Assembly: GCF_014650895.1 (NCBI RefSeq)
Contig: NZ_BMVV01000016.1
Location: 62,001-126,000, forward strand
Direction of reading: 5' to 3'
DNA: 64,000 nucleotides
From: Streptomyces omiyaensis
Lineage (GTDB): Bacteria; Actinomycetota; Actinomycetes; Streptomycetales; Streptomycetaceae
This document shows positions 24,029 through 31,701 of the stretch, piece after piece. Position 1 is the first letter of the stretch; each line of letters starts with the position of its first letter. The position numbers and the translations under genes were made by a program. The notes beneath the pieces are model-generated. The model was not told where the DNA came from. It made no database searches and saw only the letters and a list, made by a program, of their open reading frames with translations.

Positions 24029-26884
24029 GTGCGCACGAGAACGCCCAGACGCAAGCGCCTCCACCTCCTGACCGGCCTGGCCTGCACCGCCGGGTTCCTG
24101 CTCCCGGTGTCCCCGGCCGCCGCCTCTCCGCCGCCGCACCACGACCCGGCCCCGGTCCCGGCGGCCGCTCCTGAGTTCCAGCAGGTCACGCTCGCCAAGG
24201 GCGTGGCCGAGACGGGCGAGCCGATGACCCTGGCCGTGCTGCCGGACCGCTCCGTGCTGCACACGTCCCGGGACGGCACGGTGCGCCGGACCGACGCCGC
24301 GGGCACGACGAGCGTGGCGGGGAAGGTCGACGTGTACAGCCATGACGAGGAGGGCCTCCAGGGCATCGCCGTGGACCCGGCCTTCTCCTCCAACCGGCAC
24401 GTCTTCCTCTACTACGCGCCCAAGCTCGCCACCCCGGCCGGTGACGCCCCCGGCGACGGCACCGCCGCCGACTTCGCCCCGTTCGACGGGGTCAACCGCC
24501 TGTCCCGGTTCGTCCTCAAGGCGGACGGCACCCTGGACCCGGGCAGCGAGAAGCGGATCCTCGACGTACCCGCCTCCCGGGGCATCTGCTGCCACGTCGG
24601 CGGCGACCTCGACTTCGACGCCGCCGGGAACCTGTACCTGTCGACCGGTGACGACACCAACCCGTTCGCCTCCGACAGCTACACCCCCATCGACGAACGC
24701 CCGTCGCGCAACCCCGCGTACGACGCCCAGCGCTCGGCGGGCAACACCAACGACCTGCGCGGCAAGGTCCTGCGGATCAAGGTGGCCGCGGACGGCTCGT
24801 ACACGATCCCGTCCGGCAACCTCTTCGCACCCGGCACGGCGAGGACCCGCCCCGAGATCTACGCCATGGGCTTCCGCAACCCCTTCCGGATGAGCGTCGA
24901 CAAGGCCACCGGCACCGTCTACCTCGGCGACTACGGTCCCGACGCCGGCAGCGCCAGCCCCACCCGCGGCCCCGCGGGCCAGGTGGAGTTCAACCGGATC
25001 ACCGGCGCGGGCAACTACGGCTGGCCGTACTGCACCGGCGACAACGACGCCTACGTCGACCACGACTTCGCCACGGGCGCCTCCGGTTCGGCCTTCAGCT
25101 GCGCCGCCCCGAAGAACACCTCGCCGAACAACACCGGACTCACCGACCTGCCGCCCGCCCGGGCCGCCTGGATCCCCTACGACGGCGACTCGGTGCCGGA
25201 GTTCGGCGGCGGCTCGGAATCCCCGATGGGCGGTCCCGTCTACCGCTACGACGCCGCTTCCACCTCCGACGTGAAGTTCCCGCAGGAGTTCGACGGGCAG
25301 TACTTCGCCGGGGAGTTCGGCCGCCGCTGGATCAGGCGCGTCGCCTCCGACGCCGGGGGCACGGTGCAGTCCATCCACGCGTTCCCCTGGAGCGGCACCC
25401 AGGTGATGGACATGGCCTTCGGACCGGACGGCGCCCTGTACGTCCTCGACTACGGCACCGGCTACTTCAGCGGGGACCAGAACTCCGCCCTGTACCGCAT
25501 CGAGCACGTCACCGGCGGCCTCGCACCGACCGCGCAGGCCACGGCCGGCGTCACCTCCGGCGCGGCGCCGCTGTCCGTCGCCTTCTCCTCGGCCGGCAGC
25601 GCCGACCCCGACGGCGACGCGCTCTCCTACGCGTGGACCTTCGGCGACGGCGCCACCTCGACCGCCGCCGACCCCTCCCACACGTACACCGCGAACGGGC
25701 AGTACACGGCCACGCTCAAGGTCACGGACGCCACCGGCAGGTCCGCCACGGCCTCGGTCCGGATCACGGTCGGCAACACCGCCCCCACCGTGCGGCTGGA
25801 ACTCCCCGTGAACGGCCGCGTCTACGACTTCGGCGCCGCGATCCCCTTCAGGGTGACGGTCTCCGACCCCGAGGACGGCGCCGTCGACTGCTCCAAGGTC
25901 AGGATCACCTTCGTCGTCGGGCACGACAGCCACGGCCACCCCCAGACCTCGACCACGGGCTGCTCGGGCACCCTGCAGACCCTCGCGGACGGCGAGCACG
26001 ACCCCAACGCCAACATCTTCGGCGTGGTCGACGCCGAGTACACCGACAAGGGGGCGAACGGCCAGCCGGCCCTGACCGCGCACGCCCAGCACGTCACCCA
26101 GCCCAGCCACCGGCAGGCCGAGCACCACGGCGCCTCCTCCGGCGTCCAGGTGGTCACCCACGCCCCCGCCCACGGCGGCAGGACCGTCGGGTACATCGAC
26201 GACGGCGACTGGATCTCCTTCTCCCCCTACGCCCTCGACAACGTCACCCGGCTCACCGCACGCGTCTCCTCGGCGGGAGCGGGCGGCACGATCGAGGTGC
26301 GCGCGGGCTCCCCCACCGGCACGCTCCTGGGCACCGCCACCGTCCCCGTCACCGGCGGCTGGGAGACCTTCCAGGACGTGACCGCCCCGCTCGCCGGCGG
26401 TCCGGCGGGATCGACCACGCTGTACCTCGTCTTCAAGGGCGGCAGCGGCTCCCTCTTCGACGTCGACGAGTTCTCCTTCGCCACCTCGCCCGCCGGCGGC
26501 TCGACGGCAGGAGCGGTGAAGGGCGTGAACGGCAAGTGCCTCGACGTGGACAACGCGCTGACCGCGGACGGTACGAAGATCCAGCTCTGGACCTGCAACG
26601 CCTCCTCCGCCCAGCGGTGGACGCTTCCCGGCGACGGCACGGTGAAGGCCCTGGGCAAGTGCCTGGACGTCTCCGGCGGCGGAACCGCCGACGGGACGAA
26701 GATCCAGCTGTGGACCTGCAACGGCACCGACGCCCAGAAGTGGGCGCCACGGGCCGACGGCACCGTCCGCAACCCGAAGTCCGGCAAGTGCCTCGACGCC
26801 TCCGGCGGCACCTGGAACGACGGCACCCCCGTCCACCTGTGGACCTGCCACACCGGCCCCAACCAGAAGTGGACCCTTCCGTAG
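24029..26884 (+). CDS. Secreted sorbosone-dehydrogenase-like protein with PKD, CBM6 and ricin-B domains
   Basis: A 951-residue protein from GTG 24029 (GGGAGA upstream). Domains: signal peptide with a basic start (about 1-35); PQQ-type sugar dehydrogenase propeller (about 50-500, with EEGLQGIAVDPAF, HVGGDLDFDAAGNLYLSTGD, GFRNPFRMSVD and GPDGALYVLDYGTGYFSG); a PKD domain (about 510-590, YAWTFGDGATST); a CBM6-like domain (about 695-825, GYIDDGDWISFSPY); and a ricin-B/CBM13 domain (about 830-951). It probably binds and oxidises extracellular polysaccharide or sugar. The following ThuA-DUF1080 gene is 22 bp away and likely co-transcribed. Confidence 0.9.
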   Translation: MRTRTPRRKRLHLLTGLACTAGFLLPVSPAAASPPPHHDPAPVPAAAPEFQQVTLAKGVAETGEPMTLAVLPDRSVLHTSRDGTVRRTDAAGTTSVAGKVDVYSHDEEGLQGIAVDPAFSSNRHVFLYYAPKLATPAGDAPGDGTAADFAPFDGVNRLSRFVLKADGTLDPGSEKRILDVPASRGICCHVGGDLDFDAAGNLYLSTGDDTNPFASDSYTPIDERPSRNPAYDAQRSAGNTNDLRGKVLRIKVAADGSYTIPSGNLFAPGTARTRPEIYAMGFRNPFRMSVDKATGTVYLGDYGPDAGSASPTRGPAGQVEFNRITGAGNYGWPYCTGDNDAYVDHDFATGASGSAFSCAAPKNTSPNNTGLTDLPPARAAWIPYDGDSVPEFGGGSESPMGGPVYRYDAASTSDVKFPQEFDGQYFAGEFGRRWIRRVASDAGGTVQSIHAFPWSGTQVMDMAFGPDGALYVLDYGTGYFSGDQNSALYRIEHVTGGLAPTAQATAGVTSGAAPLSVAFSSAGSADPDGDALSYAWTFGDGATSTAADPSHTYTANGQYTATLKVTDATGRSATASVRITVGNTAPTVRLELPVNGRVYDFGAAIPFRVTVSDPEDGAVDCSKVRITFVVGHDSHGHPQTSTTGCSGTLQTLADGEHDPNANIFGVVDAEYTDKGANGQPALTAHAQHVTQPSHRQAEHHGASSGVQVVTHAPAHGGRTVGYIDDGDWISFSPYALDNVTRLTARVSSAGAGGTIEVRAGSPTGTLLGTATVPVTGGWETFQDVTAPLAGGPAGSTTLYLVFKGGSGSLFDVDEFSFATSPAGGSTAGAVKGVNGKCLDVDNALTADGTKIQLWTCNASSAQRWTLPGDGTVKALGKCLDVSGGGTADGTKIQLWTCNGTDAQKWAPRADGTVRNPKSGKCLDASGGTWNDGTPVHLWTCHTGPNQKWTLP

Positions 26885-26906
26885 CCCAGAAAGGAGGACG
26901 ACCCCC

Positions 26907-28661
26907 ATGCGAACCCCTCTGCAAGCGATCCTCGGTCTGTTCGCCGGCGCCACGCTCGCACTGGCCCCGCAGGCCGCGGCCCTGCCCTCGGCGACGCCCG
27001 TCCCCGTCGCCGCCCCCGAGGCGCGCGCGGCGGCCGATCCCGCGTACAAGGTCCTCGTCTTCTCCAGGACCGCCGGCTTCCGCCACTCCTCGATCGACGA
27101 CGGCGTCGCGGCCCTGCGCGCCCTCGGCACGGCCCACGACTTCTCCGTCGACGCCACCGAGGACTCCCAGGCGTTCACCGGCGGCAACCTCGCCCAGTAC
27201 AAGGCCGTCGTGTTCCTCTCCACGACGGGTGACGTCCTGGACGGCCCCCAGCAGACCGCGTTCGAGCAGTACGTCCAGGGCGGCGGCGGATACGTCGGCA
27301 TCCACGCCGCCGCCGACACCGAGTACGACTGGCCCTTCTACGAAGGTCTCGCCGGCGCCCTCTTCCACTCGCACCCGGCGATCCAGTCCGCCACCGTCGA
27401 CGTGGAGGACCGCGCCCACGACGCCACGGCCCACCTGGGCGGCACCTGGCAGCGCACCGACGAGTGGTACGACTACCGCACCAACCCGCGCACGACCGCC
27501 CGCGTCCTCGCCTCCCTCGACGAGTCCAGCTACTCCGGCGGGAACATGGCCGGCGACCACCCGATCGCCTGGTGCAAGGAGTACCGGGGCGGCCGCGCCT
27601 TCTACACCGGCGGCGGCCACACCGACGAGTCCTACGCCGAGCCCGCCTTCCGCCGCCACCTCCTCGGCGGCATCCGGTGGGCCGCGGGCATGACCGACGC
27701 CGACTGCCGGCCCGAGACCGGCTACACCCCGCTGTTCGACGGCTCGTCCACCACGGGCTGGCGGCAGGCCGGCCCCGGAGGCTTCGACCTCGCGGACGGC
27801 ACCCTCACCTCGCGGGGCGGGCTGGGCATGCTCTGGTACGCGGCCCGGGAGCTCACCGGCGACTACTCCGTCAAACTCGACTGGAAGGCGGCCGGGGACG
27901 ACAACTCCGGTGTCTTCCTCGGTTTCCCCGCCTCCGACGACCCCTGGTCCGCGGTGAACAACGGCTACGAGATCCAGATCGACGCCACGGACGGTACCGA
28001 CCGCACCACCGGCGCCGTCTACGGCTTCAGGTCCGCGGACATCGCCGCCAGGGACGCCGCACTGAACCCGCCGGGCGAGTGGAACACCTACGAGCTCCGG
28101 GTGACCGGCGAGCGACTGGAGATCTTCCTCAACGGCCGGAAGATCAACGACTTCACCAACACCGACCCCGCCCGCAGCCTGCGCCAGGGCCACGTCGGCA
28201 TCCAGAACCACGGCGACGGCGACGAGGTGTCCTTCCGCGACGTCCGGGTCAAGCAGCTCGGCGGGCAGCAGCCCGGCCCCCGGACCGGCGAGGTGAAGGG
28301 CGTGAACGGCAAGTGCCTCGACGTGGACAACGCGCTGACCGCCGACGGCACGAAGATCCAGCTCTGGAGCTGCAACGGCACCGGCGCCCAGAAGTGGACG
28401 GTCGCCGACGACGGCACGGTGAAGGCGCTGGGCAAGTGCCTCGACGTCTCCGGCGGCGGAACCGCCGACGGCACGAGGATCCAGCTCTGGAGCTGCAACG
28501 GCACCGGCGCCCAGAAGTGGACGCCCCAGAGCGACGGCACCGTCCGCAACCCCCAGTCCGGCAAGTGCCTCGACGCCTCCGGCGGCACCTGGAACGACGG
28601 CACCCCCGTCCACCTGTGGACCTGCCACACCGGCCCCAACCAGAAGTGGACCCTTCCGTGA
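26907..28661 (+). CDS. Secreted ThuA / DUF1080 (3-keto-disaccharide hydrolase) / ricin-B protein
   Basis: A 584-residue secreted protein preceded by AAAGGAGGACG. Domains: signal peptide (about 1-30); a ThuA-like glutamine-amidotransferase fold (about 45-270, with KVLVFSRTAGFRHSSI, GGGGYVGIHAAADTEYDWPFYEGL and HPIAWCKEYRGGRAFYTGGGH); a DUF1080 concanavalin-like domain (about 275-455, with TPLFDGSSTTGWRQ and DNSGVFLGF); and a ricin-B/CBM13 tail (about 460-584). ThuA and DUF1080 domains are linked to 3-keto-sugar metabolism, which suits a neighbouring dehydrogenase. The last 103 coding bases are identical to those of the preceding gene. Confidence 0.9.
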   Translation: MRTPLQAILGLFAGATLALAPQAAALPSATPVPVAAPEARAAADPAYKVLVFSRTAGFRHSSIDDGVAALRALGTAHDFSVDATEDSQAFTGGNLAQYKAVVFLSTTGDVLDGPQQTAFEQYVQGGGGYVGIHAAADTEYDWPFYEGLAGALFHSHPAIQSATVDVEDRAHDATAHLGGTWQRTDEWYDYRTNPRTTARVLASLDESSYSGGNMAGDHPIAWCKEYRGGRAFYTGGGHTDESYAEPAFRRHLLGGIRWAAGMTDADCRPETGYTPLFDGSSTTGWRQAGPGGFDLADGTLTSRGGLGMLWYAARELTGDYSVKLDWKAAGDDNSGVFLGFPASDDPWSAVNNGYEIQIDATDGTDRTTGAVYGFRSADIAARDAALNPPGEWNTYELRVTGERLEIFLNGRKINDFTNTDPARSLRQGHVGIQNHGDGDEVSFRDVRVKQLGGQQPGPRTGEVKGVNGKCLDVDNALTADGTKIQLWSCNGTGAQKWTVADDGTVKALGKCLDVSGGGTADGTRIQLWSCNGTGAQKWTPQSDGTVRNPQSGKCLDASGGTWNDGTPVHLWTCHTGPNQKWTLP

Positions 28662-28684
28662 CCGGCCCCGCGAGAAGGGGGTGA

Positions 28685-28724
28685 ACCGTGTCCCGGCGGC
28701 CGTCACCGGCCGCCGGGACACGGT
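28685..28724 (+). terminator. 18-bp perfect hairpin terminator after the ThuA gene
   Basis: Arms 28685-28702 and 28707-28724 pair perfectly around a 4-nt TCAC loop, 24 nt after the ThuA-DUF1080 stop. It separates the secreted-protein genes from the Rsb island. Confidence 0.88.
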
Positions 28725-28793
28725 CACGCTCTGCACGGACGCCGCGACGCCCCCGCGTCACCGCGGTCGTCCGGGCCTTGCCCCTCCTGCGTC

Positions 28794-28838
28794 ACGCGTC
28801 ACCCTGAGGGGGAAAGGTTCACTCCGGGAGTGACGCGT
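28794..28838. promoter_or_regulatory. 9-bp inverted repeat upstream of the rsbR operon
   Basis: ACGCGTCAC at 28794-28802 and its reverse complement GTGACGCGT at 28830-28838 are separated by 27 bp. They lie about 175-220 bp before the rsbR start in a 352-bp gap (28662-29013) that otherwise shows only the hairpin above. This may be an operator, or two half sites; no sigma-B-type promoter was recognised. Confidence 0.4.
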
Positions 28839-29013
28839 CTCACGCGCGCGCTCACGGTGTGGACCGGGCGTCCTGGGGCAGGTGTCCGCCCATGGGCAAG
28901 GGGGCGACCGGGACGCTCGGCCCCTCCGGGGGACAGCGGTTTTGAACGGTGCCCTGATCAGTGCCGTAAGGTCGGCAGCGTTCTGATTAGGTGACATGTG
29001 GAGGGGACCCCGT

Positions 29014-29859
29014 ATGGACAGCGACGACTCGAAGCGGCTGCTGGAGCTGCTCTCGGCACGCCGTGCCGAGCTGATCGCGCAGTGGGAGCAGACCGTGGCC
29101 GCCTCCCTGCACGGCCGACTGAGCACCGTGGAGCTCGGCCGTGAGCTGAGCGAGCTGTACGACGCCATCACCGAGGCGCTGGCCGCCGGCGGCCTCGCGG
29201 GGCGCGGCCCGGAGTACGGGGTGGTGCGCAGTCTGCTGGTCGAGCTGTCGAGGAACCGGGCGCGCCAGGGCTTCACCCCGACCGAGACCGCCGTGAGCGT
29301 CTTCTCCCTCAAGGAGGTGCTGGAGTCCCTGCTCGGCGGGTCCGTCGAGGAGATCCGCGCCTACCTGCAGTTCTCGCACCTCCTGGACGACCTGGGGCTG
29401 TTCACGGTGGAGGAGTACGCGCGGACCCGCGAGGAGATCATCTCCGCGCAGTCGCAGCAGCTCCTGGAGCTGTCCACACCCGTGGTGAAGCTGTGGGACG
29501 GCGTCGTGGGCGTCCCCCTGGTCGGGACGCTGGACTCCGCCCGCACGCAGGTGGTCATGGAGAAGCTCCTGCAGGCCCTGCTGGACTCGAACTCCACTCA
29601 CGCGATCATCGACATCACGGGTGTCCCCGCAGTGGACACCCAGGTCGCGCAGCACCTGCTCAAGACCGTCGTCGCGGCGCGCATGATGGGTGCGGAGTGC
29701 GTCATCTCGGGCATCCGGCCGCAGATCGCGCAGACCATCGTGGGGCTGGGCATCGAATTCGGCGACATCCCGACCAAGGCCACCCTGGCGGACGCCCTGC
29801 GTCACGCTCTCGTCGAGATCGACAAGGCCGCTTCGACCCGTGCGGCGGGCCTGCTGTGA
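29014..29859 (+). CDS. rsbR: RsbR-type stressosome STAS protein
   Basis: The start at ATG 29014 has GGAGGGG 7 nt upstream. The 281-residue protein has a helical N-terminal sensor half (RsbR_N-like, about 1-150) and a C-terminal STAS domain (about 160-270). Both RsbT-phosphorylated threonines of Bacillus RsbRA have equivalents: Thr209 in GVPAVDTQVAQHLL and Thr241 in GIRPQIAQTIVGLGI. With RsbS it would build the stressosome that sequesters RsbT until stress. Its stop overlaps the rsbS GTG. Confidence 0.94.
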   Translation: MDSDDSKRLLELLSARRAELIAQWEQTVAASLHGRLSTVELGRELSELYDAITEALAAGGLAGRGPEYGVVRSLLVELSRNRARQGFTPTETAVSVFSLKEVLESLLGGSVEEIRAYLQFSHLLDDLGLFTVEEYARTREEIISAQSQQLLELSTPVVKLWDGVVGVPLVGTLDSARTQVVMEKLLQALLDSNSTHAIIDITGVPAVDTQVAQHLLKTVVAARMMGAECVISGIRPQIAQTIVGLGIEFGDIPTKATLADALRHALVEIDKAASTRAAGLL

Positions 29860-30233
29860 GCGATCGCGTTCCCGTCCTCAAGATCGGGGACATCCTGCTG
29901 GTGTCCATCCAGGTCGACCTGGAGGACCAGATGGTGCTCGACCTGCAGGACGACCTGTCCCAGAAGATCGTCGCCACCTCCGCCCGCGGTGTCGTCATCG
30001 ACATCTCCGCGCTGGAGATCGTCGACTCGTTCGTGGGGCGGATGCTCGCCACCACGGCGGCCATCTCCCGCGTCCTCGGGGCGGAGACGGTCGTCGTCGG
30101 CATGCGGCCCGCCGTCGCCATGACCCTGGTGGAGCTCGGACTATCCCTGGGAGGTGTCCGCACCGCGCTCAACCTGGAGCTCGGACTGGGGTACCTCCGC
30201 CGCGCACAGGCGTCATCCCCGGAAAACCGGTGA
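29856..30233 (+). CDS. rsbS: RsbS-type STAS antagonist
   Basis: A 125-residue single STAS domain beginning at GTG 29856, which overlaps the rsbR stop (GTGA). The phosphorylatable serine is Ser58 in LEIVDSFVGRMLATT, matching Ser59 of Bacillus RsbS. It scaffolds the stressosome with RsbR and binds RsbT. It overlaps the following rsbT start by 4 nt. Confidence 0.95.
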   Translation: MSDRVPVLKIGDILLVSIQVDLEDQMVLDLQDDLSQKIVATSARGVVIDISALEIVDSFVGRMLATTAAISRVLGAETVVVGMRPAVAMTLVELGLSLGGVRTALNLELGLGYLRRAQASSPENR

Positions 30234-30652
30234 GGGACTACCCGGCCGACGAGGCCTCGCGCGAGGAAGTGCCGATCCAGGCGAGCGGGGACGTGGTGAA
30301 GGCACGCCAGACGGTACGCCTGCTCGCCCAGCAGGCCGGCCTGTCCCTGGTCAACCAGACGAAGCTGGTCACCGCCGCCAGTGAGCTCGGCCGCAACACC
30401 CTCATCTACGGGGGCGGCGGCACGGTGGAGGCCGTGGTCGTCCGCGATGTGGCCCGGGTGGGCGTGTGGGTGCGTTTCGCCGACGCCGGTCCCGGGATCC
30501 CGGACATGGAGCTGGCCCTCACGGACGGGTGGACGTCCGGGAGCGGCATGGGGCTGGGCCTCAGCGGAGCGCGCCGGCTCGTCGACGAGTTCGAACTCGA
30601 CTCGACGCCCGGTGTCGGCACCACGGTGACGGTGCTGAAGTGGGCGCGGTGA
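30230..30652 (+). CDS. rsbT: RsbT-type serine/threonine kinase switch protein
   Basis: A 140-residue GHKL-ATPase kinase starting at GTG 30230 within a GTGA overlap. The N box is in TAASELGRNTLIYGGGG, and the ATP lid has ADAGPGIPDMELAL and GSGMGLGLSGARRLVDEFEL. In the known pathway RsbT phosphorylates RsbR/RsbS and, once released, activates a PP2C phosphatase. It overlaps the next gene by 4 nt. Confidence 0.95.
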   Translation: MRDYPADEASREEVPIQASGDVVKARQTVRLLAQQAGLSLVNQTKLVTAASELGRNTLIYGGGGTVEAVVVRDVARVGVWVRFADAGPGIPDMELALTDGWTSGSGMGLGLSGARRLVDEFELDSTPGVGTTVTVLKWAR

Positions 30653-31701
30653 ACCCCGTGGCGGACGGCCGCGGCATAGAGGCCGAGGACGTGGTGTGGA
30701 TACGTCTGGGAGCGGCGCTGGACGCGGTCGCGCGCCGTGAGGCCGCGCGTCTGGCGCGCCGCGTCGGGATGCCCGCCGACCGGGTGGCCCAGGTGGAGCT
30801 CGCCGTCACCGAGGCCGCCACCAACCTGCAGAAGCACGCGAAGGACGGCTCCCTCGCCCTGCGCGTCGTGACCCTGCCCGACCGGGCAGCCGTCGAGCTG
30901 ATCTCGCTGGACAACGGTCCCGGCATCCCCGACCTGTCCGCGGCGCTCGCCGACGGCACCTCCAGCAGGGGCACGCTCGGCGTGGGCCTGGGCTCCATCG
31001 CCCGGTGCGCCGACACGTTCGACGTGCACTCGCTGCCGCACGCGGGGACGGCGCTCCTCGCCCGGTTCTGGTCCGTCCAGGGCGACGGCGCGGTCCCGGC
31101 CGCCGAACCGTGGGTGGCGGGGCTGACCCGGCCGATCAGCGGCGAGAGCGTGTGCGGGGACAGCTGGGCCGCACGCACCGACGAGGGACCCGGCGGGCCC
31201 GTCGTCACCGCGATGATGTGCGACGGGCTGGGGCACGGTCCGCTGGCGGCGCTGGCCGCCGAACGGGCACGGGCCGCCTTCAGGAACAATTCCCACCGAT
31301 CGCCCGAGATGATCGTCAGGGCACTGCACGACCAACTGAAGGGAACCCGTGGCGCGGCGGTCGCGGTGGCACGTGCCGACCTCTCCCGCGGCGTTGTCGA
31401 GCACTGCGGTGTGGGCAACATCAGTGCCTGTGCCGTCCACGGGGACAAGCGGAGCACCCTGCTGTCGCTGCCGGGGATCGTGGGCCATCAGATGCCGAAC
31501 CTGAGGACCTATCAAGCGCCCCTGGAGCGGGACGGTGTGGTGATCCTCCACTCCGACGGGCTGAGCGACCGCTGGACCCCGGCGTCCTTCCCCGGTCTGT
31601 TCGGACGGCGTCCCGCGCTCATCGCCGCGCAGATACTGGGCCAGGCGGGCGTGCGGCGGGACGACGCCGGCATCGTGGTCGTCAAGGCGACCGCCCCGTG
31701 A
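30649..31701 (+). CDS. Fused anti-sigma-type ATPase and SpoIIE/RsbX-like phosphatase
   Basis: A 350-residue protein from GTG 30649 (GTGA overlap with rsbT). Residues about 15-140 form a second GHKL ATPase (ELAVTEAATNLQKHAKDG, SLDNGPGIPDLSAAL, GVGLGSIARCADTFDV). Residues about 155-350 form a small PP2C/SpoIIE phosphatase (GESVCGDSWAART, MMCDGLGHGPLAA, ILHSDGLSD, DDAGIVVVK). It probably resets phosphorylated RsbS/RsbR as RsbX does, with the ATPase half giving partner specificity. The Asp residues for Mn/Mg binding are present. Confidence 0.9.
   Translation: MNPVADGRGIEAEDVVWIRLGAALDAVARREAARLARRVGMPADRVAQVELAVTEAATNLQKHAKDGSLALRVVTLPDRAAVELISLDNGPGIPDLSAALADGTSSRGTLGVGLGSIARCADTFDVHSLPHAGTALLARFWSVQGDGAVPAAEPWVAGLTRPISGESVCGDSWAARTDEGPGGPVVTAMMCDGLGHGPLAALAAERARAAFRNNSHRSPEMIVRALHDQLKGTRGAAVAVARADLSRGVVEHCGVGNISACAVHGDKRSTLLSLPGIVGHQMPNLRTYQAPLERDGVVILHSDGLSDRWTPASFPGLFGRRPALIAAQILGQAGVRRDDAGIVVVKATAP

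Noticed and set aside
23999..27319. A 1106-residue minus-strand open frame opposite the secreted dehydrogenase
   Set aside because: The plus-strand product has a signal peptide and four recognised domains; the antisense frame has none.
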